Source: Spirosoma endophyticum
GTDB taxonomy: Bacteria > Bacteroidota > Bacteroidia > Cytophagales > Spirosomataceae
Length of the DNA: 36,341 nt
Direction: 5' to 3'
Assembly: GCF_900112365.1 (NCBI RefSeq)
Contig: NZ_FOLQ01000012.1
Span: 166,828 to 203,168 of the forward strand
The position numbers and the translations under genes were made by a program. Numbering within the stretch: the first letter of the stretch is position 1; each line of letters opens with the position of its first letter. The notes below the pieces were generated by a model. It made no database searches. It was not told the origin of the DNA and worked only from the letters and a program-made list of their open reading frames with translations. Positions 1 to 7,840 of the stretch are shown piece by piece.

Positions 1-56
1 CTCCAACTTGAGACGAATTAGCCTTCATGTTAACTTACCGCCTGTAAACTTAACCA
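1..56 (+). repeat. dispersed intergenic element, copy 1 (partial)
   Basis: Begins at the window edge with CTCC-x-ACTTGAGACGAA, the central part of the element described for copy 3, followed by TTCATGTTAAC and a degenerate 3' part (CCGCCTGTAAAC). The 5' inverted arm lies outside the window. It sits just upstream of the first open frame. Confidence 0.55.
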
Positions 57-63
57 TCCGAAA

Positions 64-447
64 ATGCACCTGGATATACTTGAATTAAAGGAGTTGCTGT
101 TAGTAACGCAAGCCCATTTACGGGTGCTTGAACAACTTGAAGCCGAGCGGATCGCTAAAGAAACAGGACAGCCTTTACAAGTTATTGAGCAGCGGATTCA
201 GACGCTAGCCGAGGAGATATTGGACGCTGTTCGAGAGGAAATTCCTAAGGTCAAGGAAAATGGAGGTGTGACGTACGCAACAAGGCTTGGAATGTCGTCA
301 TTTCCGTGTCTGAAAAAACTCTCCTGCTTGAGACGACAGAATCTTCATACATATGCTTCAAATAATGGGCGTTTAAAGAGATGGAGTTGTTTGTGCAGTT
401 CTACCAATGACGTCTACACATCAGGGCGCACTATCGACCGCCCGTAG
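64..447 (+). CDS. small hypothetical protein, helical N-terminus, tail made of repeat sequence
   Basis: I do not recognise this 127-residue protein. Residues 1-67 are rich in Leu, Glu, Gln and Arg and look like a coiled coil (for example LEQLEAERIAKETGQPLQ), with no signal peptide or membrane segment. From about residue 80 the character changes to a Cys/Ser/Arg-rich tail without family look, because the frame runs into copy 2 of the dispersed intergenic element (about 317-377). The original protein was probably only about 70-85 residues long and lost its stop, or the tail is untranslated. ATG at 64 is the first start in frame. The N-terminal part looks like real coding sequence; the full extent is doubtful. 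Confidence 0.4.
   Translation: MHLDILELKELLLVTQAHLRVLEQLEAERIAKETGQPLQVIEQRIQTLAEEILDAVREEIPKVKENGGVTYATRLGMSSFPCLKKLSCLRRQNLHTYASNNGRLKRWSCLCSSTNDVYTSGRTIDRP
317..377 (+). repeat. dispersed intergenic element, copy 2
   Basis: Contains CTCCTGCTTGAGACGA, then TTCATACATATGCTTCAA and ATGGGCGTTTAA. This is nearly identical to copy 3 at 2771-2840. It overlaps the 3' end of the open frame starting at 64. Confidence 0.7.
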
Positions 448-539
448 ACTGCCTGTGCTTAACAGGGCACCACCGAACCGACTCTACATTTAGTTACTTT
501 ACAGCCGCTACGCTTAGTGGCCAAATTAGCTAAATCATC

Positions 540-1115
540 ATGTTTGAGAAATTTAGAAAAAATTTCCCCGTGTCGGTCGAAAAATGGGAGGAGTATACCG
601 GCTATTTTCACCAAATTCAGGTACCGGCCAGGACCGTTCTGCTTCGAGAAGGGGATATATCCCGCAAAGCCTATTTAGTTGAAAAAGGATGCCTACGGGT
701 TTGGTTCAACAGGAAGGGAGAGGATATTACTTTTCAGTTCTTTTTTGAGAACAGGACTGTTTCCTCCATTGAGAGTTTCCGAAATAGTGTGCCAAGCTTG
801 TTTTCTATTGAGACGGTCGAACCTTGTACTTTGTGGTGGATTGACAAAGCGAGTATCGATAAAATACTAGAAGAGGTCAGTGCGATACCGGCTATCCGTA
901 GCCAAATCCTGGAGGCCTTGTTTGGGCGCACCCTAGATTATATGAAGCATTTTCTTTCGCTGATACGGGATACCCCTCAGGAGCGGTATGAGAATCTGCT
1001 AACGCAAAACCCGCATATCGTCCAGCGCGTCCCTCAGCATTACATTGCCTCCTACCTGGGCGTAAGCCGGGTTCACTTGAGCCGGATTAAAGCCAAAATC
1101 GCTCGACCCAACTAG
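540..1115 (+). CDS. Crp/Fnr-family transcriptional regulator
   Basis: A 191-residue cytosolic regulator. Residues about 15-115 form a cyclic-nucleotide-binding-like beta barrel (LREGDISRKAYLVEKGCLRV is the typical early strand-turn pattern). The C-terminal 45 residues contain a helix-turn-helix (IASYLGVSRVHLSRIK) of the Crp type. The length fits the short Crp/Fnr regulators common in Bacteroidota. These usually lack a clear cAMP-binding Arg/Ser signature, and I see none, so a ligand cannot be named. A DoxX-like gene and a quinone-oxidoreductase-like gene follow on the same strand, which suggests local control of a redox or electrophile response; that is inference from position. The ATG at 540 starts directly at the first conserved helix. 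Confidence 0.85.
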   Translation: MFEKFRKNFPVSVEKWEEYTGYFHQIQVPARTVLLREGDISRKAYLVEKGCLRVWFNRKGEDITFQFFFENRTVSSIESFRNSVPSLFSIETVEPCTLWWIDKASIDKILEEVSAIPAIRSQILEALFGRTLDYMKHFLSLIRDTPQERYENLLTQNPHIVQRVPQHYIASYLGVSRVHLSRIKAKIARPN

Positions 1116-1174
1116 CAAAGCCAGGATACGGAATTTGATAACAAATGTTATCGTCGGAGGGCCTACTGGCCCTT

Positions 1175-1182
1175 TACCTTTG
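1175..1182 (+). promoter_or_regulatory. candidate Bacteroidota -7 box (TACCTTTG)
   Basis: TACCTTTG matches the TAnnTTTG consensus of the primary sigma factor of this phylum and lies 28 bp before the chosen DoxX start at 1211. No convincing -33 TTG is seen at the right distance, so it is a weak call. Confidence 0.35.
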
Positions 1183-1210
1183 TATCAGCAATGACAAAAT
1201 AAGCGATACA

Positions 1211-1624
1211 ATGAAACGATTAACCATTATTTATTGGCTAACGACGGTTATGTTCAGTCTATGGATGCTGGGCAACGCCTATGCCTACCTGACATCTGAG
1301 GAGGCCCGGCGCCTTTGTGCTCATTTCGGTTTTCCGGATTATTTCCGGGTAGAGCTAGCAGTCGCTAAGCTGATTGGAGTACCCGTGCTCGTGCTACCCT
1401 GGCTAAAAGGACGAATCAAAGAGTGGGCCTACGCGGGCTTCGTAATCACAGTCATTTCAGGTTTTTTCGCGCATCTAGCTTCCGGCGATTCAGTCCGCGA
1501 CTCTGCGTCGGCGCTGCTAGCGTTGGTATTCGCTCTGATTTCCTACGCGAGCTATCACCGCTTACAAGTGGCTAGCTCCATCACTAAGTCAATCAACACT
1601 GGTTCTTTAACAACCATAGTTTAA
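1211..1624 (+). CDS. DoxX-like family membrane protein
   Basis: A small integral membrane protein of 137 residues with four predicted hydrophobic segments (starting near residues 5, 46, 75 and 95). It has the DoxX-like layout: a first helix with a WxxxxMLGNAY pattern, a FGFPDYFRVELAVAKLIG segment, then VITVISGFFAHLASGD. DoxX-like proteins are membrane partners of redox or detoxification enzymes; the biochemical role of this subgroup is not established. I chose the ATG at 1211 and not the one at 1145, because the extra 22 residues do not look like the family and a -7 box lies inside them. The oxidoreductase gene starts only 19 bp downstream, so the two are probably co-transcribed. Confidence 0.75.
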   Translation: MKRLTIIYWLTTVMFSLWMLGNAYAYLTSEEARRLCAHFGFPDYFRVELAVAKLIGVPVLVLPWLKGRIKEWAYAGFVITVISGFFAHLASGDSVRDSASALLALVFALISYASYHRLQVASSITKSINTGSLTTIV

Positions 1625-1643
1625 TAGTCAACCAATAAACAAG

Positions 1644-2621
1644 ATGAAAGCGGCCATTATGCATCCACAAGGGGGAGGGCCACGTTATGCCGAGATGCCT
1701 AACCCGACTGTATCGAACGAAGACCAAGTACTGCTGACTCTTAAAGCGGCGGCCATTAAACACATCGACCGAGGCCAAGCTAGCGGTAACCATTATTCCG
1801 CTGACCCTCAATCGGCTGGTCAAGCCAAAATTATTGGGGGTGATGGCGTGGGTGTGCTAGCCGACGGTACTCGAGTCTACGCCATGGGCGTGAGCGGTAT
1901 GGTCGCTCAACAAGCTGTCGTGGAGAAAGACCGGATGGTGATCGTACCCAATGAGTTGAATGACGCCCTAGCAGCGGCCCTGCCTAACGGAGTGATTGGC
2001 TCGGCGATGGGACTACGTTTCCGGGCCCGTATGCAAGCCGGGGAGGTGGTTTTGATCAACGGAGCTACCGGCTTTACAGGCCGACTGGCCGTGCAGCTAG
2101 CCAAACACTATGGAGCCAAGAGAGTGATTGCCACGGGCCGTAATCCCAGCTCACTGCAGGAATTGCTGAGCCTGGGAGCGGATGAAGTCATTTCGGTGGA
2201 TCAGCCAGATGCGGATTTTCTAGCCCAACTTCGAGCGATCCACAGTGGTACGCCGGTTGACGTGATCGTCGATTATTTGTGGGGCCGTTCGGCGGAGTTG
2301 CTGTTAGCCTCTCTAAAAGGCAAAGGGGCCTTTACCCACCCGGTACGCTTTGTCTCCATTGGGAGCGTCACCGGGGATAAGGTCCAACTGTCCGCTGAAA
2401 ATTTGCGCAGCGTCAATCTACAGCTATCCGGCTCGGGCTTAGGCAGTTGGACACGGCAGGAGGTAGTTCAACTATTTCGCGAGATCTTACCGGATATGTT
2501 TCAACTGGCTGCCGACGGAAAGCTCACCGCAGATACCGTTACGGTTGATCTATCCGACATTGAATCCGTCTATGACGTGGTGATAACCGATGGGAAGCGA
2601 CTGGTTATTACCATGAATTGA
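1644..2621 (+). CDS. zinc-independent MDR-family quinone oxidoreductase / alcohol dehydrogenase-like protein
   Basis: A 325-residue cytosolic member of the medium-chain dehydrogenase/reductase superfamily. The N-terminal GroES-like domain spans about residues 1-115. The Rossmann fold follows, with the nucleotide-binding loop GATGFTG at about residue 140 and AKRVIATGRNPSSLQEL for the adenosine-ribose site; Arg after the second strand suggests NADPH preference. No structural or catalytic zinc cysteines are seen, which fits the quinone-oxidoreductase branch. The substrate cannot be told from sequence. It is the last gene of an apparent operon with the DoxX-like gene, with the Crp/Fnr gene 529 bp upstream of its start. 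No clear terminator follows. Confidence 0.8.
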   Translation: MKAAIMHPQGGGPRYAEMPNPTVSNEDQVLLTLKAAAIKHIDRGQASGNHYSADPQSAGQAKIIGGDGVGVLADGTRVYAMGVSGMVAQQAVVEKDRMVIVPNELNDALAAALPNGVIGSAMGLRFRARMQAGEVVLINGATGFTGRLAVQLAKHYGAKRVIATGRNPSSLQELLSLGADEVISVDQPDADFLAQLRAIHSGTPVDVIVDYLWGRSAELLLASLKGKGAFTHPVRFVSIGSVTGDKVQLSAENLRSVNLQLSGSGLGSWTRQEVVQLFREILPDMFQLAADGKLTADTVTVDLSDIESVYDVVITDGKRLVITMN

Positions 2622-2770
2622 TCCGCACTTAAGTAGTCTTGACGAAAGTTGAATCCTTACATCACAATGGATATTTTAAGGTCTTTAGTCTGGCTTTAGG
2701 GTCAAGACTGCCTGTACTCATGTCAACCGTATGCTACGGATAGCATTAGACAGATATTAAAAAAATCATT

Positions 2771-2840
2771 GTCTTATAATACGCTCCTGCTTGAGACGAA
2801 AGAGTATTCATACATATGCTTCAAGAAATGGGTGTTTAAG
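2771..2840 (+). repeat. dispersed intergenic element, copy 3 (best 3' half)
   Basis: Layout of the element: an arm (GTCTCA in good copies, GTCTTA here), then a spacer with ACGCTCC, then TGAGACGA closing the first hairpin. About 10 bp follow, then TTCATACATATGCTTCAAG and ATGGGTGTTTAAG. CTTGA at the centre can also pair with TCAAG near the 3' end, and the CGCTCC and GGGCGTTT parts of other copies can pair with one bulge. It lies in the 2622-2989 gap, which holds only this copy and the TGTCC cluster. Confidence 0.7.
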
Positions 2841-2855
2841 TAGACTCTGAAACAC

Positions 2856-2893
2856 TGTCCGTTTCTGTCCGTTAGCCTGTCCATTTTTGGACA
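2856..2893. promoter_or_regulatory. TGTCC direct-repeat cluster with inverted GGACA, candidate PadR operator
   Basis: TGTCC occurs at 2856, 2866 and 2878, and the inverted copy GGACA at 2889, so the last pair forms TGTCC-N6-GGACA. It sits about 100 bp before the PadR gene. PadR regulators usually bind inverted repeats near their own promoter. The assignment is inference from position and symmetry. Confidence 0.3.
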
Positions 2894-2989
2894 AATAAGC
2901 CTCTCTCAAAAATAGAATATAACCCATTCAAGCTAAATAAGACCATTAAGAAAGTTTGGCCGGGTATTTGTACGACAAAGCCTATAGTA

Positions 2990-3352
2990 ATGGCAACTAC
3001 AATCAATCGCTGTATGAAACGGGTGTTTTTAGGAGAGTTGGAAGAAGTCGTTTTATTGACGGTAGCTACCCTACAGGAAGCAGCTTACTGTGCGTTGATT
3101 ACCCAAACCATTGATCAGCAAATGGGGCGTAGCATCAGCTTTCCTACGGTCCACACCACCCTGCAACGGTTAGCCGAAAAGGGTTTTGTTTCCTCCCAGA
3201 TGGGGGGAGCCACCCCCGAGCGGGGCGGGCGTCAAAAACGGTTGTTTAGGGTGACGACGGTTGGTCAGCGAGCCCTGATCGAAAGTCGGCAATTGCGCAG
3301 CCAATTGTGGAACCAGATTCCAACCGAAGTCGTACAGCTATGGGGCGCCTAA
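2990..3352 (+). CDS. PadR-family transcriptional regulator
   Basis: A 120-residue winged-helix regulator. The stretch FLGELEEVVLLTVATL starts the PadR domain, and helix 3 and the wing are visible around residues 45-85 (SFPTVHTTLQRLAEKGFVSS, then GGRQKRLFRVTTVGQ). PadR proteins repress neighbouring transport or detoxification genes. The next gene, an FtsX-type permease, overlaps its 3' end by 13 bp (ATG at 3340), so the two are translationally coupled. Translation may begin at ATG 2990 or at ATG 3014 (MKRVFLGELEEV), which is the more usual N-terminus of the family. No ligand-binding domain follows; the C-terminus is short. Confidence 0.85.
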   Translation: MATTINRCMKRVFLGELEEVVLLTVATLQEAAYCALITQTIDQQMGRSISFPTVHTTLQRLAEKGFVSSQMGGATPERGGRQKRLFRVTTVGQRALIESRQLRSQLWNQIPTEVVQLWGA

Positions 3353-6087
3353 CCAATCACGTTCGCCGGTATCTTGACTCAGCGCGGTCTGGCGTTTCGG
3401 ATCATCCAACACCGCCCCGCTGGGCTGAGTGGTTACTGAGCCGGTTTAGTCCGATCGGTATGGAAGATGAACTGCAAGGTGATCTGCTGGAGATGTACAC
3501 CTACTGGGTCAAGACTGTTGGCCCCTCAAGAGCCCGCTGGCGGTATGCGCTGGTGGTCCTGCGACTAATTCGCCCCTTTTCAAGGTCAAACACCAAACAA
3601 AGCAAGGAGTATCATCAACCCATTCTACTAAATCCTGTTATGCTACGCAACTATCTCCTGATGGCCTGGCGGAATATCGCTAAAAACAAAGCCTTTTCAG
3701 CCATCAACATCGTCGGACTGTCGGCAGGCCTCTCGTGCGGTATGCTCATCTGTCTTTATATCTACGACGAACTGAGCTACGACACCCAACACCCCAACGT
3801 TGAGCGGCTCTACCAGGTCGGAACGGTCTTTGTGAATTCCGACGGCGACCAGCCATTGGCCACCACGCCCTACGGCCTGTTAAATCCCCTGCAACAGGAA
3901 TACCCCGAAATTAGCAGTGCCACCCGGCTGTTAAACCTCTTCAGTGATGACAAGACGTTGCTACAGGCCACCGCAGCCAACAGCAAATCGGCTGTGTTCT
4001 ACGAATCGAAAGGCTTTCTGGCTGACCCGACGTTCTTCACTTTTTTCCAATACGACTTCGTGGAAGGCAACCCAAAACAGGCGCTGGCTAACCCTAATTC
4101 CATCGTGCTATCGGAGACGATTGCGCGGAATCTGTTTAGCGGGCAACCAGCCCTGAACCGGACTATTCATGTCGAGAGTAACACCAACGGCATTGGTGAT
4201 TACACCGTCACGGGCGTGTTTCGGCCGGGTACAGTTCCCTCCCACATCGACGCGCGGTTCTTTCTGTCGTATGCCGGGGGGGGGATGGCCCGACATATAA
4301 ATAGTACCCCGAGCTTGGTAGTCAACACTATATTCTTTACCTATCTGAAGATGAAACCCGGTACCGACGCTCACAAGCTGGAAGCCAAGCTGCCCTCTTT
4401 TGTGGAGAAGTATATGCGGAAAGACCTGGCCGGCACGGGGCGAGATAATAAGCTATTTTTGACCGCCGTGCGCGACATTCACTTGCACACCGATCTGACC
4501 AAGAACGTAACGCCTAACGGCAGTCTGAGCTACCTGTACGTACTGGGGTCGATTGCTTTATTTACGCTACTGATTGCGGGCATCAATTTCATGAACCTCT
4601 CCACGGCGCGGTCGGGCAAGCGATCTGCCGAGGTGGGCGTGCGAAAAGTGCTAGGCGCTAAACAGACATCGCTGATACTACAGTTTATCAGTGAGGCGCT
4701 GTTGTTAAGCGTGTTTGCGTTTGCGCTGGCCGTGGGACTGGTGGGGTTGATGACGCCCATCTTTGAGACCGTATCGGGCAAAACGCTGCATTTTTCGGTG
4801 AGTCAGTGGATGGGACTGCTCGTGGCTTTCTTTGGCATCAGCCTGTTTACAGGCCTACTGGCCGGCAGTTACCCGGCGTTCTATCTGTCGTCGTATCGGC
4901 CCATTGCCGTGCTAAAAGGCGGGCCGGGGCGCCTGGGGGGATCATTGTCAGCCGCATCCTTGCGAAAGGGCCTGGTCGTCGTACAGTTCACACTGTCCGT
5001 GGTGATGATGATTGCGTTAGTAGTCATTACCCAACAGATGCTTTACCTACGCTCGGCGGATTTGGGTTTCGCCAAAGAGCAACAACTGATCATCCCACTA
5101 CGTAGTGAAACGGCGAAGGCCAGTTATCCGGTTCTCAAACAGGCGCTGGCCAGCACGACACAAGTCCGTTCGGTGGGGGCATCGGCCTATTATCCGGGCA
5201 TTTTCAACGCCGAAGGTGCCCAGCTCTACGGCGAAGGCCAAACCAAAAGTGATGGCGAATCGACGAGCCTGAACCGCGTTGACCCGGACTTTCTGCAAAC
5301 GATGGCCATCAAACCCGTAGCAGGTCGGTTGTTTTCGGCAGCTTTCCCCGCCGACACCAACCACCGCATCATCCTGAACGAAAAAGCCGTGAAAGAATTA
5401 GGCTATCCATCAGCGCAGGCCGCTATTGGTGAACAGACCGTTGAGGAGGATTCCCGCTACACGATTGTGGGGGTGGTGAAGGATTTTCACTTTGAAGACC
5501 TTCACGTCCCCATTACCCCCTTTGGCTTCATGCTCAACCTCAAGCCAAATTACAACTACGTCGTGGTAAATCTTAAAGGGGGCGAGTTGCAAACTACGTT
5601 GCAAACGCTTAGCCGCGTGTGGCAGCGGATCAATCCGGCCGAACCGTTTGAATACAGTTTCTTAGATGCCGATTTTCAGAAGAATTACGAATCCGAAAAC
5701 CGGCTAACGACGCTGGTTGGTTATTTCACCTTCATTGCTATTCTAATCTCGTGTCTGGGTTTATTTGGGTTGGCGTCGTTCAACGTAGAACAGCGGGTCA
5801 AAGAAATCGGTGTCCGTAAAGTACTCGGCGCGTCGGTCACCAATATTGTTGCCCTGCTCAGCAAAGACTTCATTAAGTTGGTTCTTATGGCCTTGCTCAT
5901 CGCTTCGCCCATCGCTTGGTACGCCATGAACCGTTGGTTACAGCGTTTTGCGTACAAGGTTGACATAGAGTGGTGGATGTTCGCCTTTGCGGGTTTGGCG
6001 GCCGTTGGTATTGCGTTGCTAACCGTCAGTTTTCAAAGTGTGAAAGCCGCGTTGATGAACCCGGTGAAGAGTTTACGATCTGAATAG
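3340..6087 (+). CDS. FtsX/MacB-type ABC transporter permease with N-terminal prefix domain
   Basis: A 915-residue inner-membrane protein. Residues 1-90 are a soluble prefix (PPRWAEWLLSRF, then ELQGDLLEMYTYW) of the type fused to permeases encoded beside PadR genes in this phylum. The permease starts at MLRNYLLMAWRNIAKNKAFS with a first membrane helix near residue 125. A MacB-like extracytoplasmic domain follows, then three helices carrying GVRKVLGAK (about residues 395-515). A second permease copy has one helix near 550, another extracytoplasmic domain, and three final helices with GVRKVLGAS (about 790-900). The duplicated 4+4 helix plan is usual for the family. These permeases work with a separate ATPase, and none is encoded nearby, so it must act with one from elsewhere or have a mechanotransmission role. 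ATG 3340 is preferred to GTG 3307. Confidence 0.85.
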   Translation: MGRLTNHVRRYLDSARSGVSDHPTPPRWAEWLLSRFSPIGMEDELQGDLLEMYTYWVKTVGPSRARWRYALVVLRLIRPFSRSNTKQSKEYHQPILLNPVMLRNYLLMAWRNIAKNKAFSAINIVGLSAGLSCGMLICLYIYDELSYDTQHPNVERLYQVGTVFVNSDGDQPLATTPYGLLNPLQQEYPEISSATRLLNLFSDDKTLLQATAANSKSAVFYESKGFLADPTFFTFFQYDFVEGNPKQALANPNSIVLSETIARNLFSGQPALNRTIHVESNTNGIGDYTVTGVFRPGTVPSHIDARFFLSYAGGGMARHINSTPSLVVNTIFFTYLKMKPGTDAHKLEAKLPSFVEKYMRKDLAGTGRDNKLFLTAVRDIHLHTDLTKNVTPNGSLSYLYVLGSIALFTLLIAGINFMNLSTARSGKRSAEVGVRKVLGAKQTSLILQFISEALLLSVFAFALAVGLVGLMTPIFETVSGKTLHFSVSQWMGLLVAFFGISLFTGLLAGSYPAFYLSSYRPIAVLKGGPGRLGGSLSAASLRKGLVVVQFTLSVVMMIALVVITQQMLYLRSADLGFAKEQQLIIPLRSETAKASYPVLKQALASTTQVRSVGASAYYPGIFNAEGAQLYGEGQTKSDGESTSLNRVDPDFLQTMAIKPVAGRLFSAAFPADTNHRIILNEKAVKELGYPSAQAAIGEQTVEEDSRYTIVGVVKDFHFEDLHVPITPFGFMLNLKPNYNYVVVNLKGGELQTTLQTLSRVWQRINPAEPFEYSFLDADFQKNYESENRLTTLVGYFTFIAILISCLGLFGLASFNVEQRVKEIGVRKVLGASVTNIVALLSKDFIKLVLMALLIASPIAWYAMNRWLQRFAYKVDIEWWMFAFAGLAAVGIALLTVSFQSVKAALMNPVKSLRSE

Positions 6088-6323
6088 TGTCGGTTGTTTT
6101 TAGCCTATCACGGATGTGGAATGTACTCCTTCAAGAATGATAGTCATTAAGGTACATGACCACTATCCATTGACAGGTTTCGATAATGACCCTTCGCAAA
6201 CTCTACCGGTATATAGCGGTTTGACGATCTAGTAAAAGGGATAACAATCCGAAGAAGTTGAGCAAGAAACGGGTTTAGTTAGCCATGTTGACAAGGTCAA
6301 AGCAGGTAAAGATAGTTTCCTTA

Positions 6324-6378
6324 ATCTCATAATACGCTCCCAAATGAGACGAACGAGTTTATCCATCTGCCTTTATGC
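6324..6378 (+). repeat. dispersed intergenic element, copy 4 (degenerate 3' half)
   Basis: TCTCATAATACGCTCCCAAA followed by TGAGACGA gives the first hairpin. The 3' half is diverged (ATCTGCCTTTATGCTGCCG). It is the only feature I see in the 6088-6506 gap between the permease and the DUF6624 gene; no terminator is evident there. Confidence 0.6.
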
Positions 6379-6506
6379 TGCCGTTGGTTTGAGAAGAATC
6401 CAGAAAGAGGACTCTTATGCCCTCAACAGTCACTAGTTTGTTAAAACTTCTTAACGGCTTACAACCCCCCGACCCCTAGCCGCGTCTGAATAGTAAAACC
6501 GCTAGC

Positions 6507-7496
6507 ATGAACCAACTCCTTACCCTTTATCTGCTGCTGAATGCCCTTCGCGTCGGTGCATTCCACCCGGCTAGTCTGCCTGGCCAAGCCGATCAAAACG
6601 ATTATACAACCTATCATCAAACCATTGCCAGGGCTCAACAGCTTATTGCTCGCAAGCACTATCAAGAGGCATTCGCGTTGTACAAACAGGTGTTTGATGG
6701 CTACAAGTTCGTCTTTTCAAGGGACTACAAAGTGGCCACGCAGTTGGCTCTACAAGTGGACCAAAAACAGCAGGCGTTTACCTATCTTAAGAAAGCAATC
6801 GCTACGGGCTGGACCCTGAGCGACCTAAAGAAAAATGCCCTGGTCACTACTCTCCAAGGCGACCCGCAGTGGAGAGTGGTTGAACAACAATACGACTCGC
6901 TCAGAGCACTCTACCAAAACGGGGGAAATCAGGACGTTCGGGCCCGGGTTGAGAAAATGTTTAAAAAGGATCAGCGAAAGGCCCTGTTGGCGCTGTTTCG
7001 CATTGGGGCTACCCAAGAGCGGTACGCCGAAAAACGCTTTGCTCCCCACAGTGAGCAGCAGATGACTCAACTACTCCCGATTATTGATCAGTACGGCTAC
7101 CCCGGTGAGCGACTGATTCACAATGGCTACTGGGCTGCGGTAATGCTGAGTCATCACAACTCCATCAGTAAAGCCTACGCCTTAAAAGACACCGTGTACC
7201 CCCATGTGAAACCCAAGCTCATGAAGGCTCTGAAATCCGGGCAACTGTCACCCTACGAATTTGCGATGATTGATGACTGGTATATGGCCGTCAAGACTAA
7301 CGGTCAAGAGACGCACTTCGGCTACTTGAGTAGCTCCTTGACTCCTCAAGCGAAGGTCAAAGTCGATCAATGCCGGGAAGCCATCGGCATGAGTAGTGTA
7401 GAAACGATCCGTTTGTTAGCGGATCTGCAACAACAGACAGGCTTCAACTGTTATTTGCCCTCCAACCTGGTTAAGAAAATAGGGACCGCTGAGTAG
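6507..7496 (+). CDS. DUF6624-domain protein with TPR-like N-terminal half
   Basis: A 329-residue protein with a hydrophobic N-terminus (LLTLYLLLNALRVGAF) that may act as a signal peptide. Residues 30-125 are helical and TPR-like (AQQLIARKHYQEAFALYKQV), ending in a region resembling a TPR-end loop. The C-terminal half has the DUF6624 pattern: QYGYPGERLIHNGYWAAVML, then HH, then LSPYEFAMIDDWYMAVK. Proteins of this kind are common in Cytophagales and have no established function. The conserved His pair and the acidic DDWY motif are the obvious candidates for an active or binding site. It stands alone between two copies of the dispersed element. Confidence 0.65.
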   Translation: MNQLLTLYLLLNALRVGAFHPASLPGQADQNDYTTYHQTIARAQQLIARKHYQEAFALYKQVFDGYKFVFSRDYKVATQLALQVDQKQQAFTYLKKAIATGWTLSDLKKNALVTTLQGDPQWRVVEQQYDSLRALYQNGGNQDVRARVEKMFKKDQRKALLALFRIGATQERYAEKRFAPHSEQQMTQLLPIIDQYGYPGERLIHNGYWAAVMLSHHNSISKAYALKDTVYPHVKPKLMKALKSGQLSPYEFAMIDDWYMAVKTNGQETHFGYLSSSLTPQAKVKVDQCREAIGMSSVETIRLLADLQQQTGFNCYLPSNLVKKIGTAE

Positions 7497-7581
7497 GCTG
7501 GGCAGTGTTATGTCGGCAGCAAGGGCAGTAAACTTGAGGCCCTTTTAAGTTCCGTTCGCTCATCCTCTGCTGAACAAGCAT

Positions 7582-7652
7582 TCTCAAAATAAGGCTCTAA
7601 ACGCGGGACGTTGGAACGTTCATGTATCTGCTTCTTAAATGGGGCGATTATT
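7582..7652 (+). repeat. dispersed intergenic element, copy 5 (good 3' half)
   Basis: TCTAAACGCGGGACGTTGG is a diverged 5' half. It is followed by TTCATGTATCTGCTTCTTAA and ATGGGGCGATTATT, close to copy 9. The rest of the 7497-7840 gap is AT-rich and holds nothing else I can name. Confidence 0.6.
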
Positions 7653-7840
7653 AGTATGAGCAAAGCAGGAAGCAACCACTGATTTATTCCCCTATCAAGA
7701 AAACTTGTAAATGCATTGATCAGCCAATTACATTGCTCCCCAACGAATCTCTAGTCTACATTTACCAATGTAATTTTATGGAATCTAGAACGGCATAACA
7801 TCTAACTAAAATAGTCAGTCTCATTGCTTAATTAACGTGT

